Source: Serratia rhizosphaerae (lineage in GTDB: Bacteria > Pseudomonadota > Gammaproteobacteria > Enterobacterales > Enterobacteriaceae). From it: a DNA stretch of 64,000 bases. The notes beneath the pieces were generated by a model that worked only from the letters and a program-made list of their open reading frames with translations, had not been told where the DNA came from and did no database searches. Shown in pieces: positions 51,675 to 59,677 of this stretch (position 1 is its first letter; each line of letters opens with the position of its first letter). The stretch is from contig NZ_CP041764.1 in the NCBI RefSeq assembly GCF_009817885.1, forward strand, positions 3,968,001-4,032,000. Reading direction: 5' to 3'. The translations under genes were made by a program, and so were the position numbers.

Positions 51675-52608
51675 GCCGCGGCTGCTGCGCCAGGCAGGCG
51701 ACCAGATGGTCGATAAACACCCGCAGTCTGGCGGGTAGGTGCGGCGTCGGCGCATACAGCAGCCACAGCCCGCCGCGATAGTTACTGAGAAACTCCCAGT
51801 CCGGCAGCACCTGCACCAGTTCACCGTCCGCCAGCGCCTGACGGGCGGTAAAGTACGGCAGGCTGCCGATGCCGATATGCTGCCTGACCGCATCCAGCCG
51901 CACGCCGGTGTGGTTGGCGGCATAGCGCCCGCGCACGTTGACCGTCTGCGTCTTGCCTGCCCGGCGGAAGCGCCAGCGCGCGTCGTTCGGCGTCTCTCCC
52001 AGATAGATGCAGCTGTGCTGCGTCAGCGCCTGCGGCTGCTGCGGCGTACCGTGCTGCGCCAGATAGTGCGGCGTGGCGCACAGCAGGTGCTCAATATCCA
52101 TCAGTTTACGGCCGATCAGCCCCGGCGACGGGCTGTCGGTGATGCGCAGCGCCAGATCCACGCCGTCGTCAATCAAATCCATATAGCGGTCTTCCAGCCG
52201 CAGGCGCACGTCCACCTTGGGGTAGCGTTGCAAAAATGCCGGCATATGCGGGTGCAGCACAAAGCGGCCGACCGCTTTCGGCACGCTGATGCTGACCAGC
52301 CCTTCCGGCTCGGCGTCGTTTTGTCCGCTGAGGCTGAGCACCGCGTCGGCCGCCGCCAGCATCTGCCGGCAGTATTGCAGGGCGGTTTCTCCCTGCTCGC
52401 TCAGGCGCAGCTTACGGGTGGTGCGGTGCAGCAGCCGCAGCGCCAGCGCCCGTTCCAGCTTGCTGACGCTGCGGCTGACGGCCGAGGGCGAAGCGCCCAG
52501 CTGGCGGGCGGCGGCGGAGAAACTGCCGCTTTCCGCCACCTGGACGAATACGGCCATCTCGGCCAGTAATGCGGCGGCTTGATTTGTGATCACAGCGCAA
52601 AGGTCCAT
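51652..52608 (-). CDS. LysR-family transcriptional regulator
   Basis: A 318-aa LysR regulator with the DmlR/YafC-like HTH (S-F-S-A-A-A-R-Q-L-G-A-S-P-S-A-V-S-R-S-V-S-K-L-E, in the N-terminal 50 residues) and a LysR substrate-binding domain (V-S-I-S-V-P-K-A-V-G-R-F-V-L; L-A-L-R-I-T-D). It is divergent from the AlaX-type gene, its probable target, and converges with alkB. Start ATG 52606-52608; a start about 18 codons downstream is also possible. Confidence 0.87.
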   Translation of the reverse strand: MDLCAVITNQAAALLAEMAVFVQVAESGSFSAAARQLGASPSAVSRSVSKLERALALRLLHRTTRKLRLSEQGETALQYCRQMLAAADAVLSLSGQNDAEPEGLVSISVPKAVGRFVLHPHMPAFLQRYPKVDVRLRLEDRYMDLIDDGVDLALRITDSPSPGLIGRKLMDIEHLLCATPHYLAQHGTPQQPQALTQHSCIYLGETPNDARWRFRRAGKTQTVNVRGRYAANHTGVRLDAVRQHIGIGSLPYFTARQALADGELVQVLPDWEFLSNYRGGLWLLYAPTPHLPARLRVFIDHLVACLAQQPRLTAPCAK

Positions 52609-52684
52609 TCTTCTGATAACGGATTATCCTCTGATTATGACATGAATATACTGGGTGCAGGGTCAATTAACCGGGGAATAAACG

Positions 52685-53314
52685 ATGACAGAACGACATT
52701 ACTATCACAGCGATGCACTGCAGTTGCAGGCGCAGGTGCTGGCCTGCCAGCCGCTGGAGGACGGCAACTATGCGCTGGAGCTGGATGCTACGCTGTTTCA
52801 TCCGCAGGGCGGCGGACAGCCGGCCGATGGCGGCACTCTGAACGGCGAACCGCTGCTGCGGCTGGTGCCGCGCGGTGAGGATATTCTGCACGTGGTGGCG
52901 CGCCCGCAGCCGTTAGGGGCGGCCAGCCTGGAGATTGACGGCCGGCTGCGGGTACTGCATGCGCGCTGGCACTCCGCCGGCCATCTGATCGGCTATCTGG
53001 GGGAAACGCAGGGCTGGCGCCCGGTGAAGGCGCATCACTGGCCGGGGGAAGGGCGCATTACCTTTATGCCCGGCGACGGTGTAAAAGCGCTGGAGCAGGC
53101 ATGGCTGCAGGAGGCGCTGACGCGCCTGATCGCCGCCGATTTACCGCGCCGTCAGCGGCAGGAAAACGGCATGCGCCAGGTCGGCTTCGGCGATCTGCCG
53201 GCCTACGGCTGCGGCGGCACCCACGTGCGCTCGCTGGCTGAGCTGGGTGAGGTGACCATCAGCGCGCTGAAAATGAAAAAAGGTCAGTTGGTGGTTTATT
53301 ACGATCTCAGATAA
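52685..53314 (+). CDS. Alanyl-tRNA editing protein, AlaX-like
   Basis: A 209-aa stand-alone editing protein related to the second additional domain of alanyl-tRNA synthetase; it hydrolyses Ser- or Gly-mischarged tRNA-Ala. Zinc ligands are H-S-A-G-H (about residues 99-103) and the C-G-G-T-H motif near residue 180. F-H-P-Q-G-G-G-Q-P-A-D-G is conserved at the start of the domain. It has a ribosome site GGGGAATAAACG and a perfect terminator after it. Divergent from a LysR gene. Confidence 0.9.
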   Translation: MTERHYYHSDALQLQAQVLACQPLEDGNYALELDATLFHPQGGGQPADGGTLNGEPLLRLVPRGEDILHVVARPQPLGAASLEIDGRLRVLHARWHSAGHLIGYLGETQGWRPVKAHHWPGEGRITFMPGDGVKALEQAWLQEALTRLIAADLPRRQRQENGMRQVGFGDLPAYGCGGTHVRSLAELGEVTISALKMKKGQLVVYYDLR

Positions 53315-53345
53315 CGGCGCGACATTTCGGCCGGCAATTTTTCTG

Positions 53346-53371
53346 CCCGTAGCACGTGCTACGGGTTTTTT
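53346..53371 (+). terminator. Terminator of the AlaX-like gene
   Basis: A perfect 20-bp palindrome CCCGTAGCACGTGCTACGGG followed by TTTTTT. Confidence 0.93.
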
Positions 53372-53400
53372 ATGCCGTCATGCCTGCCGCTTGCGTAACT

Positions 53401-53416
53401 TGTGAGCCGCCTCACG
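53401..53416. promoter_or_regulatory. CRP-like site upstream of the cellobiose-type PTS operon
   Basis: TGTGA-N6-TCACG, 9 of 10 core positions of the CRP consensus, 75 bp before the LacI-type operator. Fits catabolite control of a sugar PTS. Confidence 0.65.
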
Positions 53417-53475
53417 CCGTTTCCCTTATTTTATTCCTGATGCTTGAGAACGCTCTCATTCCTTTTTATTAGTGT

Positions 53476-53491
53476 TGGAAACCGGTTTCCA
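53476..53491. promoter_or_regulatory. LacI/GalR-type operator
   Basis: Perfect palindrome TGGAAACCGGTTTCCA, with the central CG step and AAACCGGTTT core typical of GalR/AscG-type sites. It lies about 55 bp before the IIB gene. A half-site GTTTCCA follows at 53496-53502. Confidence 0.8.
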
Positions 53492-53545
53492 CATCGTTTC
53501 CAATGGCGGTGAGAAATGCATCCAACCATCACTGGGGTAATAACA

Positions 53546-53869
53546 ATGAAGAAAATCATGCTTTGCTGTTCTGCGGGGATGTCGACCAGTCTGCTGGTAA
53601 AGAAAATGACGGCGGAGGCCGCCAGCCGCGATCTGCCGGTGGAGATTGCCGCCTATAGCGCGGGGGAATTTGATGAGCAGTTCAGCCGCTATCAGGTGGT
53701 GCTGCTGGGGCCGCAGGTGAAATATATGCTGCCGGCGCTGTCTGCGCGCGCGGCGGAGCAGGGCATTCCGGTCGCGGCGATCGATATGATGGATTACGGC
53801 ATGCAGCGCGGCGATAAGGTGCTGGATTTCGCCCTGGCGCTGATCGCGCAGCAGGGAGAGCCGGCATGA
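53546..53869 (+). CDS. PTS lactose/cellobiose-type IIB component
   Basis: A 107-aa phosphotransferase IIB protein. The phosphorylated cysteine is C8 in L-C-C-S-A-G-M-S-T-S-L-L-V-K-K-M, the cellobiose/chitobiose IIB signature (cf. ChbB), followed by V-V-L-L-G-P-Q-V-K-Y-M-L-P. It passes phosphate from IIA to the incoming sugar. ATG 53546 is chosen over one 30 nt upstream because the family starts M-K-K-I. It overlaps the IIC gene by 4 nt. Confidence 0.93.
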   Translation: MKKIMLCCSAGMSTSLLVKKMTAEAASRDLPVEIAAYSAGEFDEQFSRYQVVLLGPQVKYMLPALSARAAEQGIPVAAIDMMDYGMQRGDKVLDFALALIAQQGEPA

Positions 53870-55188
53870 CCTCTCTCTATCAGGCGATGGTCAACCTTAT
53901 CGAGCAGAAGGTGACGCCGCTGGCCGGCAGCGTCGGCCAGCAACGCCATGTGATTGCCATCCGCGACGGCTTTGTCTCCGCGCTGCCGTTTATGATCATC
54001 GGCTCATTTATGCTGGTATTTATCTTTCCGCCGTTCTCCGCCGACAGCAGCTGGGCGTTCGCCCGCGGCTGGCTGAACTTTTCACTGCAATACCGTGAAC
54101 AGCTGATGCTGCCGTTTCACCTCAGCATGGGGGTGATGACTTTCTTTATCTCGGTGGGGATCGGCGCCAGTCTGGGGCGGCACCATAAACTGGACCCGAT
54201 CATGACCGGCCTGCTGGCGCTGATGGCGTTTTTACTGGTGGCGGCGCCGTACCGCGACGGCGTGATAGATACGCAGTATTTCTCCGGCGAGGGGATTTTC
54301 ACCGCCATCATTACCGCGCTGTATGCCGGTGAACTGTACGCCTGGCTGAAGCGGCACAATATCACCATCCGGCTGCCGCAGGAGGTGCCGACCGGCGTCG
54401 CGCGATCGTTTGAGATCCTGATCCCGGTGGTGGCGATCGTCGCCACCCTGCATCCGCTCAATCTGCTGGTGCAGAGCTATACCGGCATGATCATTCCCCA
54501 GGCGATTATGCATCTGCTGCAGCCGCTGGTGTCCGCCTCGGACTCGCTGCCGGCGATCCTGATTTCCGTGTTTATCTGCCAACTGCTGTGGTTCGCCGGT
54601 ATTCACGGCGCGCTGATCGTCACCGGCATCATGAACCCGTTCTGGATGACCAACCTGGCGCTGAACCAGACCGCGCTGGCGGCGGGCGCACCGCTGCCGC
54701 ATATTTACCTGCAGGGCTTCTGGGACCACTACCTGCTGATCGGCGGCGTCGGCTCTACGTTGCCGCTGGCGTTTTTACTGCTGCGCAGCCGGGCGGCGCA
54801 TCTGCGCAGTATCGGCAAGATGGGCGTGGTGCCCAGCGTGTTCAATATCAACGAGCCGATTCTGTTCGGTGCGCCGATCATCATGAATCCGGTGTTTTTC
54901 CTGCCGTTTATTCTGGTGCCGATGATTAACGCCACCTTCGCCTATATCGCCACCAAACTGGGCTGGGTAGCGCAGGTGGTATCGCTGACGCCGTGGACCA
55001 CGCCGGCGCCGATTGGCGCCTCATGGGCGGCGAACTGGGCGGTAAGCCCGCTGCTGATGTGCCTGTTCTGCATGGTGCTGTCGGCGCTGATGTATTACCC
55101 GTTCCTGAAGGCTTATGAGCGCACGCTGCTCAAGCAGGAGCAGGAAAAACAACAACCACAGGGCGGAGAAGCCGCCGTTAATTCCTGA
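53866..55188 (+). CDS. PTS lactose/cellobiose-type IIC permease
   Basis: A 440-aa membrane permease with about ten TM helices, CelB/ChbC family. Seen: V-G-Q-Q-R-H-V-I-A-I-R-D-G-F near the N-terminus, W-F-A-G-I-H-G-A-L-I-V, and V-F-N-I-N-E-P-I-L-F-G-A-P-I-I-M-N-P with the sugar-binding glutamate. It imports and phosphorylates a beta-glucoside disaccharide together with the IIA and IIB proteins of this operon. Ends 14 nt before the GH1 gene. Confidence 0.93.
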   Translation: MTSLYQAMVNLIEQKVTPLAGSVGQQRHVIAIRDGFVSALPFMIIGSFMLVFIFPPFSADSSWAFARGWLNFSLQYREQLMLPFHLSMGVMTFFISVGIGASLGRHHKLDPIMTGLLALMAFLLVAAPYRDGVIDTQYFSGEGIFTAIITALYAGELYAWLKRHNITIRLPQEVPTGVARSFEILIPVVAIVATLHPLNLLVQSYTGMIIPQAIMHLLQPLVSASDSLPAILISVFICQLLWFAGIHGALIVTGIMNPFWMTNLALNQTALAAGAPLPHIYLQGFWDHYLLIGGVGSTLPLAFLLLRSRAAHLRSIGKMGVVPSVFNINEPILFGAPIIMNPVFFLPFILVPMINATFAYIATKLGWVAQVVSLTPWTTPAPIGASWAANWAVSPLLMCLFCMVLSALMYYPFLKAYERTLLKQEQEKQQPQGGEAAVNS

Positions 55189-55202
55189 CGTAAGGGGTCG
55201 TG

Positions 55203-56594
55203 ATGAAATATGCATTCCCGCAAGATTTCTGGTGGGGCAGCGCCAGTTCGGCGCCGCAGAGTGAAGGCGAGAGCCTCAGTTTCGGCAAAAGCGCCACCAT
55301 CTGGGACGAGTGGTTCCGGCTGCAGCCGGAGCGTTTTAACCAGCAGGTCGGCCCGCAGCAGACCTCGGATTTCTACCGCTGCTGGCGCGACGACATCGCG
55401 TTGCTGAAACGGCTGAACCACAACAGTTTCCGCACCTCCATTTCCTGGGCGCGGCTGATCCCGCAGGGGCGCGGCGAGGTTAATCCGCAGGCGGTGGCGT
55501 TTTATAACCAGGTGATTGACGAGATGTTGGCGCAGGGCATTACGCCGTTTATCAACCTGTTTCACTTTGATATGCCGCTGGCGATGCAGCAGCAGGGCGG
55601 CTGGGAAAGTCGCGCAGTGGTGCAGGCCTACGCCGAGTTTGCCGATGTCTGTTTCCGCCTGTTCGGCGACCGGGTCAAGCACTGGTTTACCTTTAACGAG
55701 CCGATTGTGCCGGTGGAGGGCGGCTATCTGTATGATTTCCACTACCCGAACGTGGTGGACTTCAGTCGCGCCGCGACGGTGGCCTACCACACCATGCTGG
55801 CGCACGCGCTGGCGGTGCGGAACTACCGCGCCCGCGGGCAGGACGGGGAGATCGGCATCATCCTCAATCTGACGCCTTCCTATCCGCGCTCCGCCAACCC
55901 GGCCGATGTGCAGGCGGCAAACATCGCCGATCTGATGTTTAACCGCAGTTTCCTCGACCCGGCGCTGCGCGGCAGCTACCCGCAGGAGCTGGTGGCGCTG
56001 CTGCGTCAGCATGACCAACTGCCGCCATGCCAGGCGGAGGACGCCGCATTGCTGGCGCAGGGCGTGGTGGATCTGCTGGGTATCAACTATTACCAGCCGC
56101 GCCGCATTCAGTGCCGCGACAGCCTGGTCAATCCGGACAGTCCGTTTATGCCTGAGTGGTTTTTCAGCCACTATGCGATGCCGGGCCGCAAGATGAATCC
56201 GTACCGCGGCTGGGAGATTTACGAAAAGGGCATCTACGATATTCTCACCAACCTGCGGGAAAACTACGGCAACCCACGCTGCTTTATTTCCGAGAACGGC
56301 ATGGGCGTGGAGGATGAACGGCGTTTTGAGCAGAACGGGCAGATTCAGGACGACTACCGCATCGATTTTATCCGCGAGCATCTGCAGTGGGTGCACCGGG
56401 GCATCAGCGAGGGCAGCCGCTGCCTGGGCTACCATATGTGGACCTTTATCGATAACTGGTCATGGAGCAACGCCTACAAGAACCGCTATGGCTTTGTGCA
56501 GCTGGATCTGGCGAGCCAGCAGCGCACTATCAAGAAAAGCGGCGAATGGTTCGCCGCAACCGCCGCCGCCAACGGTTTTGAGGAGCAACGCTGA
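55203..56594 (+). CDS. GH1 6-phospho-beta-glucosidase
   Basis: A 463-aa glycoside hydrolase family 1 enzyme. Acid/base E166 in T-F-N-E-P and nucleophile E364 in I-S-E-N-G match the family, and W-W-G-S-A-S-S-A-P-Q-S-E-G is the GH1 N-terminal signature. It splits the phosphorylated disaccharide brought in by the PTS. It differs markedly from the BglA-type enzyme at 61589-63019 (lacks T-F-N-E-I) and so has another specificity. ATG 55203 follows GTG 55200; its stop overlaps the IIA start. Confidence 0.92.
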   Translation: MKYAFPQDFWWGSASSAPQSEGESLSFGKSATIWDEWFRLQPERFNQQVGPQQTSDFYRCWRDDIALLKRLNHNSFRTSISWARLIPQGRGEVNPQAVAFYNQVIDEMLAQGITPFINLFHFDMPLAMQQQGGWESRAVVQAYAEFADVCFRLFGDRVKHWFTFNEPIVPVEGGYLYDFHYPNVVDFSRAATVAYHTMLAHALAVRNYRARGQDGEIGIILNLTPSYPRSANPADVQAANIADLMFNRSFLDPALRGSYPQELVALLRQHDQLPPCQAEDAALLAQGVVDLLGINYYQPRRIQCRDSLVNPDSPFMPEWFFSHYAMPGRKMNPYRGWEIYEKGIYDILTNLRENYGNPRCFISENGMGVEDERRFEQNGQIQDDYRIDFIREHLQWVHRGISEGSRCLGYHMWTFIDNWSWSNAYKNRYGFVQLDLASQQRTIKKSGEWFAATAAANGFEEQR

Positions 56595-56917
56595 TGGACG
56601 ATTTGGAAAGTACGGTGATGGAGATTATCGTCAATGCCGGCCAGACGCGCAGCCTGTGTTTCAGCGCGCTGCAGGCGGCACGCGACGGCGATTTTGCACT
56701 GGCGCAGACGCAGCTGCAGCAGGCCGATGAGTTTTCCCGCGCCGCACACCGGGTGCAGACCCGGCTGATTGAGCAGGACGGCGGTGAGGGTAAAACGCCG
56801 ATGACGCTGATTATGGTGCATGCGCAGGATCATCTGATGAATGCGATACTGGCGCGGGAACTGATTGCCGAAATGGTCGAACTTTATCAACGACAACGGC
56901 CATCGGCTCAGGGATAA
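56594..56917 (+). CDS. PTS lactose/cellobiose-type IIA component
   Basis: A 107-aa helical IIA protein. The phosphorylated histidine lies in I-M-V-H-A-Q-D-H-L-M (H76), the lactose/chitobiose IIA signature; I-I-V-N-A-G-Q-T-R-S near the N-terminus is also typical. It accepts phosphate from HPr and hands it to the IIB protein. It shares one base with the GH1 stop and ends the structural operon. Confidence 0.93.
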   Translation: MDDLESTVMEIIVNAGQTRSLCFSALQAARDGDFALAQTQLQQADEFSRAAHRVQTRLIEQDGGEGKTPMTLIMVHAQDHLMNAILARELIAEMVELYQRQRPSAQG

Positions 56918-56932
56918 TCACTAGCGGGCCGC

Positions 56933-57096
56933 CGGCCCGTTTGAGGTTGATGACAACGTCGACTGATGATTCGTGATACCCGGGCCTAGCGTAACGAGGG
57001 GCGCTTCGGCGGCTTACGCCGCTACGACCCCATTGTCACGCTCTCCCTAATAGTTGGCTTTATCAGTCGTCTGTAGCGGGCCGCCGGCCCGTTTTT
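56933..57096. repeat. Duplicated GC-rich hairpin between IIA and lacI-type genes
   Basis: The same 21-bp segment, a CGGGCC-GCC-GGCCCG hairpin with TAG before and GTTT after, occurs at 56933-56953 and 57075-57095. The second is followed by further T, as in a terminator. Similar GCGGGCCGCC strings occur after citT. The piece between the two copies codes for nothing seen. Confidence 0.55.
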
Positions 57097-57122
57097 CTCT
57101 ATCAGCAGGAAGACCCGCAGTT

Positions 57123-58043
57123 ATGGCCAATATCAATGATGTTTCCCGCCTGGCGCAGGTATCGAAAGCCACGGTGTCCCGGGTGCTGAGCGGCAGTCGC
57201 GGGGTAAAGGAAGAGAGCCGGCAGGCGGTGCTGCGGGCGGTGGAAACGTTGAACTATCGTCCGAACGCCGTCGCCCAGTCGCTCACCAGCCAGAGCACCG
57301 GCTGTATCGGCGTGATTTGCGCCACGGAACATATTCAGCAGGCGACCGGTTATCTCCAGGCGCTGGAGAAGCAGCTGAGCCGTCAGCAGAAGCATCTGCT
57401 GCTGCGTTTCGCCAATGACGCCGCCGCGCTGGCGGCCGCGGCGGCGGAGCTGAGCAGCGGCTGGTGCGATGCGCTGATCGTGGTCGGCGCGCGTTTCGCG
57501 CTGCCGCCGCTGCCGGACAGCACGGTGTGTCTGGACTGTGTCACCGCGTCCACGGCGAAAAGCGTGGGCTTTGACCACCAGTTTGCGGCAGAAACCGCGG
57601 TGCATTACCTCGCCAGTCAGCAGCGGCGGCAGATCGCCCTGATTAACTTTGCCGCCGGCGACGCCGCCGAACAGGTGCTGCAGGGCTATTGCCACGCGCT
57701 GGAAACGCACCTTATCCCCTATAACCGCCAGCTGGTGGTGGAAGACGAAGCGGTGACGCGCATTGCGCTGCAGCGCCTGCTCAACAGCACGATGCCGTTT
57801 AATGCGCTGCTGGTGACCGACGACTGTCAGGCGCAGGAGGCGCTGACGGTGCTGGCGCAGTATCAGCGTCAGGTGCCGGCGCAGGTGATGGTGTTCAGTC
57901 TGGACGGTTCGCTGCAGTGGCCCGGCGCGCCGACGGTGCCGTCGATTGAGTATTCGCTGGATGCGCTGGCGCAGCGTGCGCTGGCGCTGCTGAGCGGCGC
58001 AGAAGAGCCTGGTTTACTGCGCGGCAGCCTGACGGCGCGCTGA
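57123..58043 (+). CDS. LacI/GalR-family repressor of beta-glucoside genes
   Basis: A 306-aa repressor. The HTH and hinge helix (V-S-R-L-A-Q-V-S-K-A-T-V-S-R-V-L-S-G; then L-N-Y-R-P-N-A-V-A-Q-S-L) are AscG/GalR-like, and a periplasmic-binding-type inducer domain follows. Start ATG 57123 gives M-A-N-I-N-D-V. It follows the PTS operon in the same direction. Two kinds of matching operator occur nearby: before the IIB gene and before the bglF-type gene, neither of which has another repressor, so it may control both (inference). Confidence 0.88.
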   Translation: MANINDVSRLAQVSKATVSRVLSGSRGVKEESRQAVLRAVETLNYRPNAVAQSLTSQSTGCIGVICATEHIQQATGYLQALEKQLSRQQKHLLLRFANDAAALAAAAAELSSGWCDALIVVGARFALPPLPDSTVCLDCVTASTAKSVGFDHQFAAETAVHYLASQQRRQIALINFAAGDAAEQVLQGYCHALETHLIPYNRQLVVEDEAVTRIALQRLLNSTMPFNALLVTDDCQAQEALTVLAQYQRQVPAQVMVFSLDGSLQWPGAPTVPSIEYSLDALAQRALALLSGAEEPGLLRGSLTAR

Positions 58044-58373
58044 ATTGCCTTCGCCTTCCGCTTTTCTCGCCGCTTGCCGGCAAGCAACCGCATAACACTT
58101 TCACGCCGATGGCGAAGCTGTGATGCGGTTGCTGTCTCGCCATGGCGGAGAGCCGCCCGCCGTTTTTTATTCATGCCGACCGATGTCAGATATCTTAAAA
58201 AACGGCAGGGTATTGATAATCGATTATGCTTAATTTTCTTTAGGAATTTTTTTATCCCTTCATTCATTCGAACAGCGTCCCGGTATTCATGGGTGCAGTC
58301 AACGCTGATACCGCCTGATAGCTCACGGAAATAGCGTGGTTGATGGCGGACAATCAAATAGGGTTGATAACAG
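58044..58373. other. Intergenic region before the barrel protein gene
   Basis: About 330 bp. There is an AT-rich segment at 58190-58260 likely to hold a promoter. A GCGAAGC inverted motif near 58110 is weak. No gene or AACCGGTT operator was seen. Confidence 0.45.
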
Positions 58374-59354
58374 ATGATGAGACATCGCTGTGTGGTACTG
58401 ACGACGGTGCTGGTCTGGGCCGGTAGTGGTGATGCCGTGGCCGAACCGTTGCCGATCAGCCCGGAAGAACTGCGCCCGACGCTGCGTGATAATGCACGCG
58501 ATCTGAAAAATCTCTATCAGGAATTGTCTATTATCGGCACGACGCCCGGCATCAGCGCGGCGAATTTCCGTCTGACCCATGACACTTCCGATCCGCTGGA
58601 GATTGACTCCTACAAAATATCGCCGACCCATGCTTTTGATATTGGCGTCGACGGCTTCAGACCGTATATCGAAGGCACGTTCGGTTATGTCAAAAGCGAT
58701 CAGACACTGGCGTTTGGCGACGATGACGGGGTGTCCGATCGCCTGAGCCTGGACACCAGAACCCTGTCGGCCATGGGGGGCGCCGGGGCCGAATTTGATA
58801 TCGTCCCAGGCACGATTCTGCGCCCGATGATGCTGTTTGGCTATTCACGCACCTCAAATGACACCTCCTCCAGCGGCTCGCTAGGCGATTTGCTCCATGA
58901 AGCGGGGCGTGGACTGGCTTTTGATTTTAAAATCAATAGCCTGCTGTACGGCGGCGCGGTGGAAATAGAACAGAATCATCGTTGGGAAAATGATGTGAAG
59001 CTGACGGCCAATCTGCGTTACAACTATCTGGTTGATGACAGTTATCGCGCCAGCGACCCGGAGTTGGAAGGGCGCAATGATTTCAGCGTGATGACCGCCG
59101 CGACAGAGTTAAATGGCCCGACATACCTGTCGCTGTTCGGTCAGCCGCTGCGTTGGATTGGTTTTGTCACCGGCACCTATATGCCGGAGATAAAAGACAA
59201 TATCGGTTTTGACTACTTTGTCGAAATCGGCGGCGGTATAGAAATTGTCGACAGCGGCGTCATACCCGGTATTGGCGGCGTCAGCCTGCGCGGCTCCGGC
59301 CTTGTGGGGGACGGGGTTGAAGGCTGGAGCCTTGGGCTGGCCGCCGAGTTTTGA
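58374..59354 (+). CDS. Outer-membrane beta-barrel protein, autotransporter-barrel-like
   Basis: A 326-aa exported protein with a signal peptide (cleavage near D-A-V-A-E-P). The mature part has alternating amphipathic strands, a G-x-D-G-F-R-P-Y-I-E-G-T-F-G-Y core and a C-terminal F (L-G-L-A-A-E-F), all marks of an outer-membrane barrel of the solitary autotransporter type. It has no passenger domain. It lies between two beta-glucoside systems but its role is unknown; it might be a porin-like or surface protein. Two adjacent ATG codons start it, with only a weak ribosome site. Confidence 0.72.
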   Translation: MMRHRCVVLTTVLVWAGSGDAVAEPLPISPEELRPTLRDNARDLKNLYQELSIIGTTPGISAANFRLTHDTSDPLEIDSYKISPTHAFDIGVDGFRPYIEGTFGYVKSDQTLAFGDDDGVSDRLSLDTRTLSAMGGAGAEFDIVPGTILRPMMLFGYSRTSNDTSSSGSLGDLLHEAGRGLAFDFKINSLLYGGAVEIEQNHRWENDVKLTANLRYNYLVDDSYRASDPELEGRNDFSVMTAATELNGPTYLSLFGQPLRWIGFVTGTYMPEIKDNIGFDYFVEIGGGIEIVDSGVIPGIGGVSLRGSGLVGDGVEGWSLGLAAEF

Positions 59355-59570
59355 GCGTGAACGCGGATGAGGCCGCCATACTACCGTCGGCAGATAAGCA
59401 CCGGTCGTACCGTTTGCGCGTCATTCTGTCAGTCTGCGTGATGTTCTCCTGAGGTTTTTGCCATATTGACCAGAGCGGCCTGCCGTCTGACGGGCTTTTT
59501 CCCTTCATCCTATCCGTTGTCGCGTGTTATCACTTTTCATGCAAATTGTTACTTCACACACATTCTTTAC

Positions 59571-59621
59571 TGAAACCGGTTGCAGAAATGGTTTTCAGTT
59601 TCTATTCTGCAACCGGTTTCA
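59571..59621. promoter_or_regulatory. Two LacI/GalR-type operators before the bglF-like gene
   Basis: TGAAACCGGTTGCA (59571-59584) and TGCAACCGGTTTCA (59608-59621) are exact inverted copies of each other, 37 bp apart. Both share the AAACCGGTT core of the operator at 53476-53491 and resemble the AscG site TGAAACCGGTTTCA. Confidence 0.82.
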
Positions 59622-59677
59622 TTCTTTGAGAAACACGTAGGCGGCAGTCATAACCTTTACGATAAGGTATTAAAATA

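Noticed and set aside
59622..59677. BglG-type ribonucleic antiterminator (RAT) before the bglF-like gene
   Set aside because: The leader is short, lacks a terminator hairpin, and no bglG homologue is adjacent.
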